Shown piece by piece: positions 17,063 to 25,819 of a stretch of DNA of 64,000 nucleotides; positions within the stretch are counted from its first letter, which is position 1, and each line of letters opens with the position of its first letter. Source of the DNA: Streptomyces sp. NBC_00568 (GTDB taxonomy: Bacteria > Actinomycetota > Actinomycetes > Streptomycetales > Streptomycetaceae). The position numbers and the translations under genes were made by a program. A model generated the notes under the pieces. The model worked only from the letters and a program-made list of their open reading frames with translations, ran no database searches and was not told the DNA's origin. The stretch spans positions 6,811,001-6,875,000 of the forward strand of contig NZ_JAPENW010000001.1 in assembly GCF_026341855.1 (NCBI RefSeq), in the 5' to 3' direction.

Positions 17063-17758
17063 TCAGGCCAGCTTCTTCAGCAGTTCCGCGGCGAGCGGGG
17101 CGGAGGAGGCCGGGTTCTGGCCGGTGACGAGGTTGCGGTCGACGACCACCTTCGGGGCCCACGGCTCGCCCTCCTGGAAGTCGACGCCGGCCTCGACGAG
17201 CCGGTCCTGGAGCAGCCACTTGGCCCGGTCGGCGAGACCGGCCTGGGTCTCCTCGGTGTTCGTGAACCCCGAGACCCGGTAGCCCGCGAAGGAGTTGGAG
17301 CCGTCCTCCCGGGTGGCGGCCAGCAGTGCCGCCGGGCCGTGGCACACCACACCGAGCGGCTTGCCCGACTCCAGCACGAGAGTGAGCAGCCGGCCGGAGT
17401 CGGCGTCGACCGAGAGGTCCTCCATCGGGCCGTGGCCGCCCGGGTAGAAGACGGCGGCGTAGTCGTCGAGGTTCACCTCCGACAGCTTGAGCGGCCGCTG
17501 GAGCTCGGTCATGGACGCGAGGGTGCGGGCGACCTTGTCGGCGCCTTCCTGGCCACCGTTGTAGTCGGGAGCCAGGCTCCCCTTGTCCACGGTCGGCACG
17601 ACGCCGCCCGGGGTGGCGACGACGACCTCGTGCCCGGCCGCCTTGAAGGCCTCGTACGGTGCGGCGGCCTCCTCGGCCCAGAAGCCGGACGGGTGCAGGG
17701 TGCCGTCGGCGAGCGTCCAGTGGTCGGCGCCGGTCAACACGAAAAGGATCTTCGACAT
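17063..17758 (-). CDS. DJ-1/PfpI family protein (Hsp31-like glutamine amidotransferase fold)
   Basis: A 231-residue protein of the Hsp31-type DJ-1 family. The nucleophile elbow GVVCHGPAALLAA carries the reactive cysteine, and the upstream FYPGGHGPMEDLS supplies the acidic partner and oxyanion loop. Members act as glyoxalase III, deglycase or stress chaperones in the cytoplasm, and none can be chosen from sequence alone. The start at 17758 gives MSKILFVLTGADHWTLADG, the usual family start. A TetR gene follows in the same direction, suggesting stress-induced control. Confidence 0.9.
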   Translation of the reverse strand: MSKILFVLTGADHWTLADGTLHPSGFWAEEAAAPYEAFKAAGHEVVVATPGGVVPTVDKGSLAPDYNGGQEGADKVARTLASMTELQRPLKLSEVNLDDYAAVFYPGGHGPMEDLSVDADSGRLLTLVLESGKPLGVVCHGPAALLAATREDGSNSFAGYRVSGFTNTEETQAGLADRAKWLLQDRLVEAGVDFQEGEPWAPKVVVDRNLVTGQNPASSAPLAAELLKKLA

Positions 17759-18031
17759 GGTGCGTTTCTCCGAGGGTGCGGGCCCTGACGGACCTGGGAG
17801 GGATCTTGGTCGTACGCCCTGACGTTCTGTGCGCGGATCGTCAGGGCGGTGATGTCTTCGACCGTATGCGCACCGGACATAGGTGACCAATAGGGAACCC
17901 GCTCGCAGCCATAGGCCATCCGATGGGGCCGCGGGAATACCCGTTGGCGGGCGCGGCGGCCGGGGCCCGGACCGCCTGGACGAGTAAGTCCGAACCCCTC
18001 CTGAGCCGCGGTGCGTGTGCATCGCCACGAT

Positions 18032-18065
18032 CGTTCCGTTTACAGAACGTTCTGTTTATGGAACG
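18032..18065. promoter_or_regulatory. 34-bp nested palindrome upstream of the XRE-cupin gene
   Basis: The core ACAGAACGTTCTGT (18042-18055) is a perfect palindrome, and outer CGTTCC/GGAACG half-sites (18032-18037, 18060-18065) extend the symmetry. It lies 50 bp before the XRE regulator start at 18115, within the 356-bp gap from the DJ-1 gene. It is a strong candidate autoregulatory site. Nothing else is recognisable in the gap. Confidence 0.65.
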
Positions 18066-18114
18066 CTAGTCGCGTCACGACCATGCATCACCGGCGCGGT
18101 AGGGGCGGAAAGCT

Positions 18115-18624
18115 ATGGAACTGGCCCAGGAGGTGGGCGAGCGGCTGCGCCGTCTGCGCCAGGACGGCGGCCTGTCGCTGTCGGAACTGGCCCGCCGCTC
18201 CGGCGTCGGCAAGGGCACGCTCTCGGAACTGGAGACCGGCCGGCGCAATCCGACCCTGGAGACGCTGTACGCGCTGACCACGGCCCTCGAGGCGCCGCTG
18301 AGCACGGTCGTCGGCCCCGCCCCGGTGCGGGGCGCGGCGGTGCACGCGGTGCTGACGGACCGCGTGCAGGACGCGGCTGCGGTGTCGGAGGTGTATCGCA
18401 TCCGCATTCAGAGCGGCGCGGTGCAGCGCTCGGCCGCTCATGTGCCGGGCACGGAGGAGCACTTGCTGGTCTTCAGCGGCACGGCGCGGGTTGGTCCCGC
18501 CTCCGCCCCGTTCGAGGTGGGCCCGGGCGGCCACGCCCGGTGGGCGGCGGATGTACCGCATCAGTACGAGGCGGTGGGGAGGGATGTGGAGGGGGTGTTG
18601 GTGGTGCGCTACCCGGTGGAATGA
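18115..18624 (+). CDS. XRE-family regulator with C-terminal cupin domain
   Basis: A 169-residue protein with an N-terminal helix-turn-helix (LSELARRSGVGKGTLSELETGRRNPTLETL, residues 22-51) and a C-terminal small cupin (HVPGTEEHLLVFSGTARVG through ADVPHQYEAVG). Proteins of this layout sense a small ligand in the cupin and usually control an adjacent gene or themselves. A nested palindrome lies just upstream. No partner gene is obvious; the next gene is a GNAT acetyltransferase 215 bp away. Confidence 0.88.
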   Translation: MELAQEVGERLRRLRQDGGLSLSELARRSGVGKGTLSELETGRRNPTLETLYALTTALEAPLSTVVGPAPVRGAAVHAVLTDRVQDAAAVSEVYRIRIQSGAVQRSAAHVPGTEEHLLVFSGTARVGPASAPFEVGPGGHARWAADVPHQYEAVGRDVEGVLVVRYPVE

Positions 18625-18839
18625 GATGCCTACGCCGCACCGCCCCGCGCCAGGCCACGACCACCGCCGATCGGCCGTGGGATCCACCGCTGCGGCAGGA
18701 GGCCGACAATATCCAGTCCGTAGGACCGGGTCTGATGGTCGGTCTGACAAGGGCAGGAACAGCCAGGCCTGCCGGTGCCACTGGGTGGGATTTCATGCAA
18801 AGCCGGCTACGTCATCGAGAGACAGGATGATCCCAGTAC

Positions 18840-19775
18840 ATGCCTATACGTATAGCGCGCCCAGACGAACTACCTGCCCTCGTCCAGCACTCCGACCAGC
18901 CCGAGCGCAACGCCGGGACGGCCGCCTACCTCACCGACCTACTTGCCAAGAAGTGCACCCGGCCGGAGTGGTGCCTGGTCGCGGAGGACGAGGCCGGTCG
19001 GCCCACCGCGGCCACCGCGCTATGGACCCTCCCCGGGAACGACGTCCCGATGGCCCTGGTGCTCCTTGAGACACCGTGGGACGAACCCGGCCTGGCCACC
19101 GGCCAGGCGCTGCTGGCCGAGGCCGTCGCCCTGGCCGAATCGCTCGGCGCCACGGAGCTGGAGCACGTCACCGACTCGCCGACACAGCCGCCGCAGTATC
19201 AGGCGGAGCCGGAACGGCGCGCCGAGCTTCTCCGTCTGGCGGGCTTCGAGCGGGCCCGTGACGGTCGCCGCTTCCGCCGCCGCTCCGGGGGAGAACTCAC
19301 TTCGCATGATGACCGATTGACCTGGCATTCCCTGCCCAGTCTGGGCCGTGAGCCGTTCATCGCTCTCCTCGCCGAGGCGCTGCCGACCAGCGCCGACGCC
19401 CAACTCGCCGCCAAGGTCGCCCGGCATGGCGCCCGGCGTGCCGCGGAGAGCCTCTTCGCGGACATGGAGGAGTTCTCGTACGAGCCCTCGTGGTGGGAAC
19501 TCGGCTACGCTCCGGACGGCACGCCGGCCGCACTCAGCCTCCCCGCCCGAAACCCCTCGACCGCGGTGATCGGCCTGGTGGCGGTGTCTCCCGCCTGCCG
19601 CGGCAACGGCTACGCGACGGCGGTGGTGGCCCGCGGCACGCGGCTACTGGTCGAAGCGGGCGCCGAGGAGATCCGCGGCGACTGCGACGCGGCCAACACC
19701 GCCATGATCATGGCTTTCGAACGGGCAGGCTACGAGAACTTCGCCGACCGCCAGGAGTTCACCCGCCGGTTGTGA
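18840..19775 (+). CDS. GNAT-family N-acetyltransferase
   Basis: A 311-residue protein with two GNAT-like halves. The C-terminal half holds the acetyl-CoA signature VIGLVAVSPACRGNGYATAVVARG (about residues 243-266) and ends NTAMIMAFERAGY, a typical final block. The N-terminal half (residues 1-140) looks like a degenerate GNAT fold. It transfers an acetyl group from acetyl-CoA to an amine; the substrate is not predictable. It stands alone between the XRE regulator and the WGR gene. Confidence 0.85.
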   Translation: MPIRIARPDELPALVQHSDQPERNAGTAAYLTDLLAKKCTRPEWCLVAEDEAGRPTAATALWTLPGNDVPMALVLLETPWDEPGLATGQALLAEAVALAESLGATELEHVTDSPTQPPQYQAEPERRAELLRLAGFERARDGRRFRRRSGGELTSHDDRLTWHSLPSLGREPFIALLAEALPTSADAQLAAKVARHGARRAAESLFADMEEFSYEPSWWELGYAPDGTPAALSLPARNPSTAVIGLVAVSPACRGNGYATAVVARGTRLLVEAGAEEIRGDCDAANTAMIMAFERAGYENFADRQEFTRRL

Positions 19776-20059
19776 GCGGGGGCCGCTCCCGCGCCGTAAC
19801 GAATGCTGAGCGGCCCCTCCCCACCCCGGTTGGTAGGGCTGGACGAGTAGGCCCGAAGTCCTGCGGGCGCAAAGGAGAAGGGTCTCGTTGATCGTTGTGT
19901 GACGAACGACTCCGCTGGGGCGGACGACCACTCCCTGCGGCGGCGTGAACGACGCCGGGAGTGGGGACCACCGGCTCAGTCACCGGATAGCGTGTCGGCC
20001 GGAGGACGGCCCCGGGTTGCACTGCGCCGCTCCCCTGTTCACATGCGCTGGAGGAACTG

Positions 20060-21025
20060 GTGACGGGCTGGCGGCGATTCGAGCTCCTGCAGGGGGCTAA
20101 GACCGAGTACCGGGAAATTCGCCAGGAAGGCATCCGCTGCTTCCTCCGCTGGGGCGCGACAGGCACCAGCGGCAAGGCGAGCACGTCGACGCTGGACGAC
20201 GAACAGCATGCCGGCCGCCACGCCTCCCGCAAGATCAACGAATGGCTCCGCAAGGGCTTCGCCGAGGTTGAGCGGCCGTTTGACGTCGCCGAACTTGACC
20301 AGCAGACGCCCGTCCTCGACGTGATCAAGTCAAGCACCCGGCCGCATGCCCCGGTCGCCGAGTATCTGCCAATAGACGGCTTTGACGAGACGTACCACCG
20401 CAGCCATGCCCCGGATCACCCGATGGGATTCCACGAGTACTTCGTGCTGCGAGACCAGGGACGCAGCGCCGTTCGCTTCACCGTGCGCGGACAGTGCCAT
20501 GACCCCGCGGCCGTGGCGTCCTTCCTGGCCGTCCTCGGCGCCGGGCGCGACCTGCCCTTCGACGGGCAATCCCACCACAAGGTGCCGCTGTCAATGCCGG
20601 TGGGACCCTTCAGTCACGCCTTGTTCTGCGCGCCGGCACTCGGGCAAGCCTGCATCGCGTATCCAGCCATCGCCGCTCGCGTCGCGACAGCCTTCCCAAT
20701 CTTCGACTGCGAGATCGGCGACGCGGATCCGGAAGTCCTCATCGACGCGCGAATCCGCGGCCACGGTGCACTGCCCTACAGCGACTGGAGCCGGCAGCCA
20801 CAGCCGGTCGTCGACCTCAGGTTCGATGTCCAGCCGTCCAACTACCGCCGGACGCGGACCTTCAAGGTCTTCAGATCCGCAGACCTCAAGGCGCTATTGG
20901 ACGTGCTCCCGACTGCGGCAGCCCAGAGTTGGCTGGAGGTCCGCTCCTTCCGAGACGAGACCAAGCGTTTCACACCCGAGACCGCCACACCATTCTCCGA
21001 AGTCACCTCCTTCCTCCACGGCTGA
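20060..21025 (+). CDS. WGR-domain protein of unknown function
   Basis: A 321-residue protein starting at GTG with GGAGGAAC upstream. Residues 3-68 match a WGR domain (RRFELLQGAKTEYREI, FLRWGATGTSGKAS, EWLRKGFAEV), a nucleic-acid-associated module found in PARPs and bacterial MolR-like proteins. The remaining 250 residues match nothing I recognise and have no membrane segments. Base composition is somewhat less GC-rich than the neighbours, hinting at transfer. It is a lone gene. Confidence 0.75.
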   Translation: MTGWRRFELLQGAKTEYREIRQEGIRCFLRWGATGTSGKASTSTLDDEQHAGRHASRKINEWLRKGFAEVERPFDVAELDQQTPVLDVIKSSTRPHAPVAEYLPIDGFDETYHRSHAPDHPMGFHEYFVLRDQGRSAVRFTVRGQCHDPAAVASFLAVLGAGRDLPFDGQSHHKVPLSMPVGPFSHALFCAPALGQACIAYPAIAARVATAFPIFDCEIGDADPEVLIDARIRGHGALPYSDWSRQPQPVVDLRFDVQPSNYRRTRTFKVFRSADLKALLDVLPTAAAQSWLEVRSFRDETKRFTPETATPFSEVTSFLHG

Positions 21026-21121
21026 GCCTGCTTGGAGCCTCGTCCGCGAGCGCACACGACGCAGCTCCGGCATGCCTCACAAAAGACAACGCCGACCCGG
21101 TGAACGTATGCGGTCAGGGCA

Positions 21122-21685
21122 CTAGCGGGGCACGGACGCGCGCCGCTCCAGGACCCGCAGTGCCTGCTCGGCCCACTCGATGATCGCCTGCTCGAAGGCG
21201 CGTCCGCCCAGGAGAGTGAGATACGGGCCGACTCGCTCGGCCCCGGCGAGGTACTCCTCCTCGGTGCGGCCGTCGAGGAGACGGGCACCGATCCGGTCGT
21301 AGTGCGCCAGCTTGGCGCGCGCCGACTCCAGCCGCTCGGCGATCGCCGCCCGGACGGCGTCGGCGTCCCCCTCGTCGAGGGCGTACACCTTGACCATCAG
21401 CTCGTCGCGGATCGCGGTGGGCCTCGCGGGACCGGCGGTGAAGGCGGCCAAGGTGTCGAGGCCCGCCTCGGTCAGGGAGAAGACCCGTTTGTTGGGCCGG
21501 CGTTCCTGCCGCACGAGCCGGGCCTCGATGAGCCCGTCCGACTCCATGCGGTCGAGTTCCCGGTACAGCTGCTGCGGGGTCGCCATCCAGAAGTTGGCCA
21601 CCGAGGCGTCGAACCCCTTGGCTAGGTCGTAGCCCGACGCCTCGCCCTCCAGGAGCGCGGCCAGAACCGCGTTGCGCAATGCCAT
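21122..21685 (-). CDS. PadR-family transcriptional regulator
   Basis: A 187-residue regulator with the PadR winged helix (LLEGEASGYDLAKGFDASVANFW, then QQLYRELDRMESDGLIEARLV) and the C-terminal dimerisation helices (VYALDEGDADAVRAAIAERLESARAKLAHYDR). It belongs to the long PadR subfamily with the C-terminal coiled dimer domain. It is divergent from a SnoaL-like gene across 82 bp, and a CTAAT/ATTAG inverted repeat sits in that gap, so it likely controls that gene and itself. Confidence 0.92.
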   Translation of the reverse strand: MALRNAVLAALLEGEASGYDLAKGFDASVANFWMATPQQLYRELDRMESDGLIEARLVRQERRPNKRVFSLTEAGLDTLAAFTAGPARPTAIRDELMVKVYALDEGDADAVRAAIAERLESARAKLAHYDRIGARLLDGRTEEEYLAGAERVGPYLTLLGGRAFEQAIIEWAEQALRVLERRASVPR

Positions 21686-21733
21686 CCTCCAAGGCTAGAC
21701 GCCATGCACCCGCGCGACTAATCTGATCCGCAC

Positions 21734-21745
21734 CTAATCAATTAG
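21734..21745. promoter_or_regulatory. CTAATCAATTAG inverted repeat between padR and the NTF2-like gene
   Basis: Five-base arms CTAAT and ATTAG flank CA in the middle of the 82-bp divergent gap. AT-rich symmetry in an otherwise GC-rich context fits a regulator site or a -10 region. Confidence 0.5.
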
Positions 21746-21767
21746 TTGAGTATGAGAGGTGGGCGCG

Positions 21768-22160
21768 ATGAACTCCTTCCGCAAGGCCGTGGAGGCCGGA
21801 GACCTCGGCGCGGTCGAGGAGCTGCTGGCCGACGACGTCGTGTTCACCAGCCCTGTCGCCTTCAAGCCCTACCCGGGCAAGGCGATCACCGCGGCCATCC
21901 TGCGGGGCGTCTGGCGCGTCTTCACGGACTTCCGCTACGTCCGCGAGATCGCCGGCGCCGACGGCCGCGACCACGCGCTGGTCTTCACCGCCAAGGTGGG
22001 CGACAAGGAGATCAACGGCTGCGACTTCCTGCACTTCGACGAGGACGGACGCATCGACGAATTCACCGTGATGGTACGTCCGTTGACGGCCGCGCAGGCG
22101 CTCTCCGAGGCGATGGGAGCGCAGTTCGAGCAGATCTCCCGCGAAGCGGCCGGCGCGTGA
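21768..22160 (+). CDS. SnoaL-like (NTF2 fold) protein
   Basis: A 130-residue protein with the NTF2-like cone fold pattern (MNSFRKAVEAGDLGAVEELLADDVVFTSPVAF, then GCDFLHFDEDGRIDEFTVMVRP). Such proteins can be isomerases, hydrolases or ligand binders, and no catalytic residue set is clear. The ATG at 21768 is preferred because GAGAGG precedes it. A GTG nine bases upstream is possible. It is divergent from padR and probably repressed by it. Confidence 0.85.
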   Translation: MNSFRKAVEAGDLGAVEELLADDVVFTSPVAFKPYPGKAITAAILRGVWRVFTDFRYVREIAGADGRDHALVFTAKVGDKEINGCDFLHFDEDGRIDEFTVMVRPLTAAQALSEAMGAQFEQISREAAGA

Positions 22161-22211
22161 GGTCTCTGCCCCGCGCTGTTTGAACCGACTCCCTCCGGCT
22201 ACCCGGCCGTT

Positions 22212-22586
22212 GTGACGACGACGACTTCCCAGCAGGAGCTCTTCCGGTTCCTCGAGGACCGCTTCGCCTGCGCCCAGGCCTGCGCCGACTGCGCGCTGGC
22301 CTGTGCGCTGCGCGCGAGCCTCATGGATCCCGACGGGCCGAAGGAGCAGGACCTCGCGCGGCGCAAGGGCATCCAGTGCGCGGAGGTGTGCGAGGCGACC
22401 TGCCATGTCCTGTCCGGGCAGCCGGAGCAGAACGAGCGGAGTATCCGCGCCCAGTTGGAGTGGTGCCGTGACGTCTGCCTGGAATGCGCCGACGTCTTCG
22501 ACAGGCACCCCGGCGCGGAGGTCGCGGCGAAGACCAGCCGCACGTGCGCCCAGGCGTGCGCGGACTTCATCGCCACGCTGCGCTGA
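22212..22586 (+). CDS. Four-helix bundle Cys-rich (DUF326 / copper-storage-like) protein
   Basis: A 124-residue protein starting at GTG. It has repeated cysteines along its helices: CAQACADCALACALRAS (about residues 20-36), CAEVCEATC, CRDVCLECAD and CAQACADF. This spacing matches the DUF326 / Csp copper-binding four-helix bundle family, whose members store Cu(I) inside the bundle. No signal peptide is present, so it would be cytosolic (Csp3-like). It stands alone after the NTF2-like gene. Confidence 0.85.
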   Translation: MTTTTSQQELFRFLEDRFACAQACADCALACALRASLMDPDGPKEQDLARRKGIQCAEVCEATCHVLSGQPEQNERSIRAQLEWCRDVCLECADVFDRHPGAEVAAKTSRTCAQACADFIATLR

Positions 22587-22648
22587 GGGCGCAGGCCCCT
22601 CGGGTCGGGGCAGGTCGGCTCGGGCCGCCTAGGGCCGCCTAGGGTCGG

Positions 22649-23224
22649 CTAGGCGAGTGGGCGTCCGGCGCGGACGTTCCAGCGCCCCGCGCGCCCGCTG
22701 AACTCCGTGACGGTGAGCGGCGGCACGTCCACGCGCCAGAACGCCGACTCCGGCGCCCCCAGCACACGTACCACCAGGGCCCGTACGACCTCGGGCTCCA
22801 CCACCGCGACGGTCCGGCCGTCGAACTCCGCGGCCGAGTCCAGACGTTCCGCGACCCGGTCGCAGAACGCCCGCACCGATTCCCCGTCGTGCGGCGCCGA
22901 CGCCGGATCGGCGAGCCACCGGGCCACCGCCTCCGGCTCCTTCGCGCTCACCTCGGCCAGGGTCGCACCGCGCCAGCGGCTCACGTCCAGCCCGGCCAAC
23001 TCCGGTGCGTCGACGCCGTCGTCGAGCCCGAGGGCCTCCGCGGTCTGCCGGCACCGCGGGGTGGGGGAGACCCACAGCCGGCCCCCGGCGGGCACGGCGC
23101 CCGCGGCGGCCGCCGTCCGGGCGGTCCGCAGGCCCGCGGCGTCCACCGGACTCCCGTCGTCGAAGCGGGCCTCGCGCAGCGCCTCGCTGATCGCCGCGGA
23201 GATCAAGATCACTCGGCTCGTCAT
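22649..23224 (-). CDS. Degenerate histidine-phosphatase-family protein (cobalt/cobalamin locus)
   Basis: A 191-residue protein with the overall histidine phosphatase layout (LWVSPTPRCRQTAEALGLDD, HDGESVRAFCDRVAERLD) but without the catalytic RHG motif. The N-terminus reads RVILISAAISEA, and the second histidine is replaced in VVEPEVVRALVVRV. It is therefore probably not an active phosphohydrolase. It is divergent from cbtB and its cobalamin riboswitch, and relatives next to cbtAB are, from memory, common in actinobacteria. It may bind a phosphorylated corrinoid precursor; that is speculation. Confidence 0.75.
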   Translation of the reverse strand: MTSRVILISAAISEALREARFDDGSPVDAAGLRTARTAAAAGAVPAGGRLWVSPTPRCRQTAEALGLDDGVDAPELAGLDVSRWRGATLAEVSAKEPEAVARWLADPASAPHDGESVRAFCDRVAERLDSAAEFDGRTVAVVEPEVVRALVVRVLGAPESAFWRVDVPPLTVTEFSGRAGRWNVRAGRPLA

Positions 23225-23359
23225 GCCATCACTCTCATACGTTCTGGACCCGTGCCCGGAGGCAAATCCCTGATCCGGCAGGGCGGTTGCCGTGCTTCCC
23301 GGCGCACGGGGCGCACATGGTGCGGGGCGTACGCGCCCTTGGCCGGGACCCGGCTTCGC

Positions 23360-23525
23360 GGTACGGTCGCGTGGATATTGACGACGGTTCGGCGGAAGCC
23401 CGGTGGAAATCCGGCACGGTCGCGCCACTGTAAGCCCAGCACGCGTCGCTCCGGCCAGGGGCGGCGAGGCGGGCCAAGTCAGACCCGTGGCTGTCGTCCT
23501 GTGCACCACCGAGATGGGACGCGAG
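23360..23525 (+). ncRNA. Cobalamin riboswitch
   Basis: The conserved B12 box is visible: GGAAGCCCGGTGGAAATCC (from 23393), then CGCCACTGTAAGCCC (23421 on) and GGCCAAGTCAGACCC (23472 on). Their order and spacing match the adenosylcobalamin riboswitch. It precedes cbtB by about 20 bp, so high cobalamin should lower expression of this cobalt uptake component. The outer limits are approximate. Confidence 0.9.
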
Positions 23526-23546
23526 TTCCCCAGGAGGTTCTGCCCC

Positions 23547-23768
23547 ATGGCGCAGTCCGTCGCTCAGCCGAGCGTCACCCCCACCGCCCTTCCCGCCAAG
23601 CTGCCGATCGGGGCGATCGTCCCCTGGGCGGCCTTCTTCGGCATCCTGATGCTGGTCCTGCTCTACTTCGTCGGCGCCGAACAGGGCGCCACCTCCCTCG
23701 TGTCGGGCGAGAACGTCCACGAGTGGGTCCACGACGCCCGCCACCTGCTCGGTTTCCCCTGCCACTGA
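23547..23768 (+). CDS. cbtB: Cobalt transporter subunit CbtB
   Basis: A 73-residue protein with one membrane helix (IVPWAAFFGILMLVLLYFVG, residues 24-43) and a C-terminal metal-binding end HEWVHDARHLLGFPCH rich in His plus Cys. This is the CbtB signature. The family pairs with CbtA in B12-controlled cobalt import. AGGAGG precedes the start, and the cobalamin riboswitch lies directly upstream. No cbtA gene follows, which is unusual. Confidence 0.9.
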   Translation: MAQSVAQPSVTPTALPAKLPIGAIVPWAAFFGILMLVLLYFVGAEQGATSLVSGENVHEWVHDARHLLGFPCH

Positions 23769-23886
23769 CGGCGACGAGGAACGCGCGGCCGGGCCGACGC
23801 CCGGACCGGCACCCGCCGGGCTCCGCCTCCCGCGGCGGCGCCCGGCCCCAGGCGCGCCATTGACGGACCGCGGGCGGGTTCGGACG

Positions 23887-24228
23887 ATGGCGTCCATGCG
23901 CCTTCTGCGGCGTGTGCGGGCCGTTCTCTCCGCCGGGGAGAACCCGGAGATCTACGTCACGGCCCTGCTCTCCCTGACCTTGGCCGTGCTGGGCGCGCTC
24001 GATGCCGCGAGCGGCAAGACGCTCTCCGCCGCCACGCTCGCGACCCTCGCCCTGCTCGCCGGCGGCCTGCTGGGCAGTCGGCGGCAGGTCGGGGAGCCGA
24101 CGGCGGAGGTACGGGCGCGCGCCGCCGGAGACGTCTCGGCGAAGGACTTCTTCGCCCACGACAAGCCCGAAGAGCGCGTCTGGGAGTACGGCCGCCCGGC
24201 CGGGCCCTCCGACGGGTTCCCGGGCTGA
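23887..24228 (+). CDS. Small membrane protein, function unknown
   Basis: A 113-residue protein with a basic start (RLLRRVRAVL) and two hydrophobic stretches (YVTALLSLTLAVLGAL; ATLATLALLAGGLLG), followed by a soluble tail ending in VWEYGRPAGPSDGFPG. The start could be 23887 or the ATG at 23896. I do not recognise the family. It sits between cbtB and an acyl-CoA dehydrogenase with no clear link to either. Confidence 0.55.
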   Translation: MASMRLLRRVRAVLSAGENPEIYVTALLSLTLAVLGALDAASGKTLSAATLATLALLAGGLLGSRRQVGEPTAEVRARAAGDVSAKDFFAHDKPEERVWEYGRPAGPSDGFPG

Positions 24229-24314
24229 GCTTCCCCGTCATCTGCATTCCCAATTTCTGAAACACGTTCTACGGTGTGCGCCGTCAGGTCGGGCTCGGGG
24301 AGGCAGGAGGCGCC

Positions 24315-25505
24315 GTGCATCTCGAATACACGCCGGAGCAGCAGCGGTTGCGCACCGAACTGCGGATCTACTTCGCCGAGTTGGTACCGGACAACGCCTA
24401 TGCGCGCTACGGCGATCCGGCGGCGCAGAAGCGGTTCTACCGCGAGACGATCCGCCGGCTCGGCGCGGACGGCTGGCTGGGGGTGGGCTGGCCCAAGGAG
24501 TACGGCGGGCGAGGTCTGAGCCCGATGGAGCAGTTCATCTTCTTCGACGAGGCGGCGCAGGCCGGGGTACCGCTGCCGCTGATGGCGCTCAACACCGTCG
24601 GGCCGACCATCATGCAGTTCGGCACGGAGGAGCAGAAGTCGTACTTCCTGCCGAAGATCCTCGCCGGCGAGATCGACTTCGCGATCGGCTACAGCGAGCC
24701 CGACGCCGGGACGGACCTCGCCGCGCTCCGGACGAAGGCCGTCCGGGAAGGCGACGAGGAGACCGGCCACTACACGGTCGACGGCCAGAAGATCTGGACC
24801 ACCAACGGCGACACGGCCGACTGGGTGTGGCTCGCCGTCCGCACCGATCCGGACGCCCCGCCCCACAAGGGCATCACCATGCTCCTGGTACCGACCTCCG
24901 ACCCCGGCTACTCGTGCACCATCATCAACACGCTCGCCTCGCACGACACCACCGCGAGCTACTACGAGAACATCCGGGTCCCCGTCACGCGCCGGGTCGG
25001 CGAGGAGAACAAGGGCTGGCGGCTGATCACCAACCAGCTGAACCACGAGCGCGTCACCCTCGCGGCGCACGGCACCATGGCCATCCGCGCCCTGCACGAT
25101 GTCCAGCGCTGGGCGATGGAGACCAAACTCGCCGACGGCCGCCGCGTCGTCGACCTGCCCTGGGTACGCCGGCTCCTCGCCCGGACGCACACCAAACTGG
25201 ACGCCCTGAAACTCCTCAACTGGCGGATGGTGAACGCTGTCCAGGAGGGCACGCTCACCCCGCAGGATGCCTCCGCCGTCAAGGTGTACGGCTCCGAGGC
25301 GCGCCGGGACGCCTACGCCTGGCTGATGGAGATCGTCGCGGCCCCCGGTGTCCTCAAGGAGGGCTCCGCCGGTGCCGTCCTGCACGGCGAACTCGAACGC
25401 GGCTACCGGTCGGCGGTGATCTTCACCTTCGGCGGCGGCAACAACGAGATCCAGCGGGAGATCATCTCGTGGATCGGACTGGGGATGCCCCGGGTGCGGC
25501 GCTAG
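24315..25505 (+). CDS. Acyl-CoA dehydrogenase (FadE-like)
   Basis: A 396-residue acyl-CoA dehydrogenase starting at GTG, with AGGAGG five bases upstream. Visible blocks are WPKEYGGRGLSPMEQFIFFDE, the FAD/substrate loop IGYSEPDAGTDLAALRTKA, the WTTNGDTADW beta segment and the C-terminal FTFGGGNNEIQREIISWIGLG. These resemble actinobacterial FadE-type enzymes. The gene ends seven bases before the transposon left end at 25512, so the island inserted immediately downstream and left it intact. Confidence 0.93.
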   Translation: MHLEYTPEQQRLRTELRIYFAELVPDNAYARYGDPAAQKRFYRETIRRLGADGWLGVGWPKEYGGRGLSPMEQFIFFDEAAQAGVPLPLMALNTVGPTIMQFGTEEQKSYFLPKILAGEIDFAIGYSEPDAGTDLAALRTKAVREGDEETGHYTVDGQKIWTTNGDTADWVWLAVRTDPDAPPHKGITMLLVPTSDPGYSCTIINTLASHDTTASYYENIRVPVTRRVGEENKGWRLITNQLNHERVTLAAHGTMAIRALHDVQRWAMETKLADGRRVVDLPWVRRLLARTHTKLDALKLLNWRMVNAVQEGTLTPQDASAVKVYGSEARRDAYAWLMEIVAAPGVLKEGSAGAVLHGELERGYRSAVIFTFGGGNNEIQREIISWIGLGMPRVRR

Positions 25506-25511
25506 CGCGAT

Positions 25512-25556
25512 TGTGACGAGGCTTTTTAGTTGGCACAAAAGCGGGATAGTTGGCAC
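25512..25556. repeat. Transposon left end with two TAGTTGGCAC binding-site repeats
   Basis: TGTGACGAGGCT opens the end, with decamers TAGTTGGCAC at 25527-25536 and 25547-25556. The 263 bp between here and the tniQ stop at 25820 hold no gene. The repeats resemble the multiple transposase-binding sites seen at Tn7-like ends. Confidence 0.75.
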
Positions 25557-25819
25557 CGTACACAGGGCGCGGACCTGAGGGTAGCGAGCCCGGCTTGCAG
25601 CCTGTCTGAGGCGGCTGACCTGTTGCTTCCTCAGGGCTGTTGAGGTTCCGGCGTGCTGCGCGTTCGTGTCAACTACTCGATGATTGTGCGTACGGAGACG
25701 CGGAGGTGCAGATTCTGGTCGCAGGGAGTCCCGAACCGTGTCGAGTCTCAGGTGTCCCTCGCCGTTCGCCCCGGGGCGTCGGCGGATGACCTGCCACCGA
25801 ACCCTGGTGTGCCCCGCTT

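Noticed and set aside
19776..20059. Possible RNA gene in the 284-bp gap before the WGR gene
   Set aside because: No tRNA-like cloverleaf, riboswitch motif or clear hairpin with T-tract was seen.
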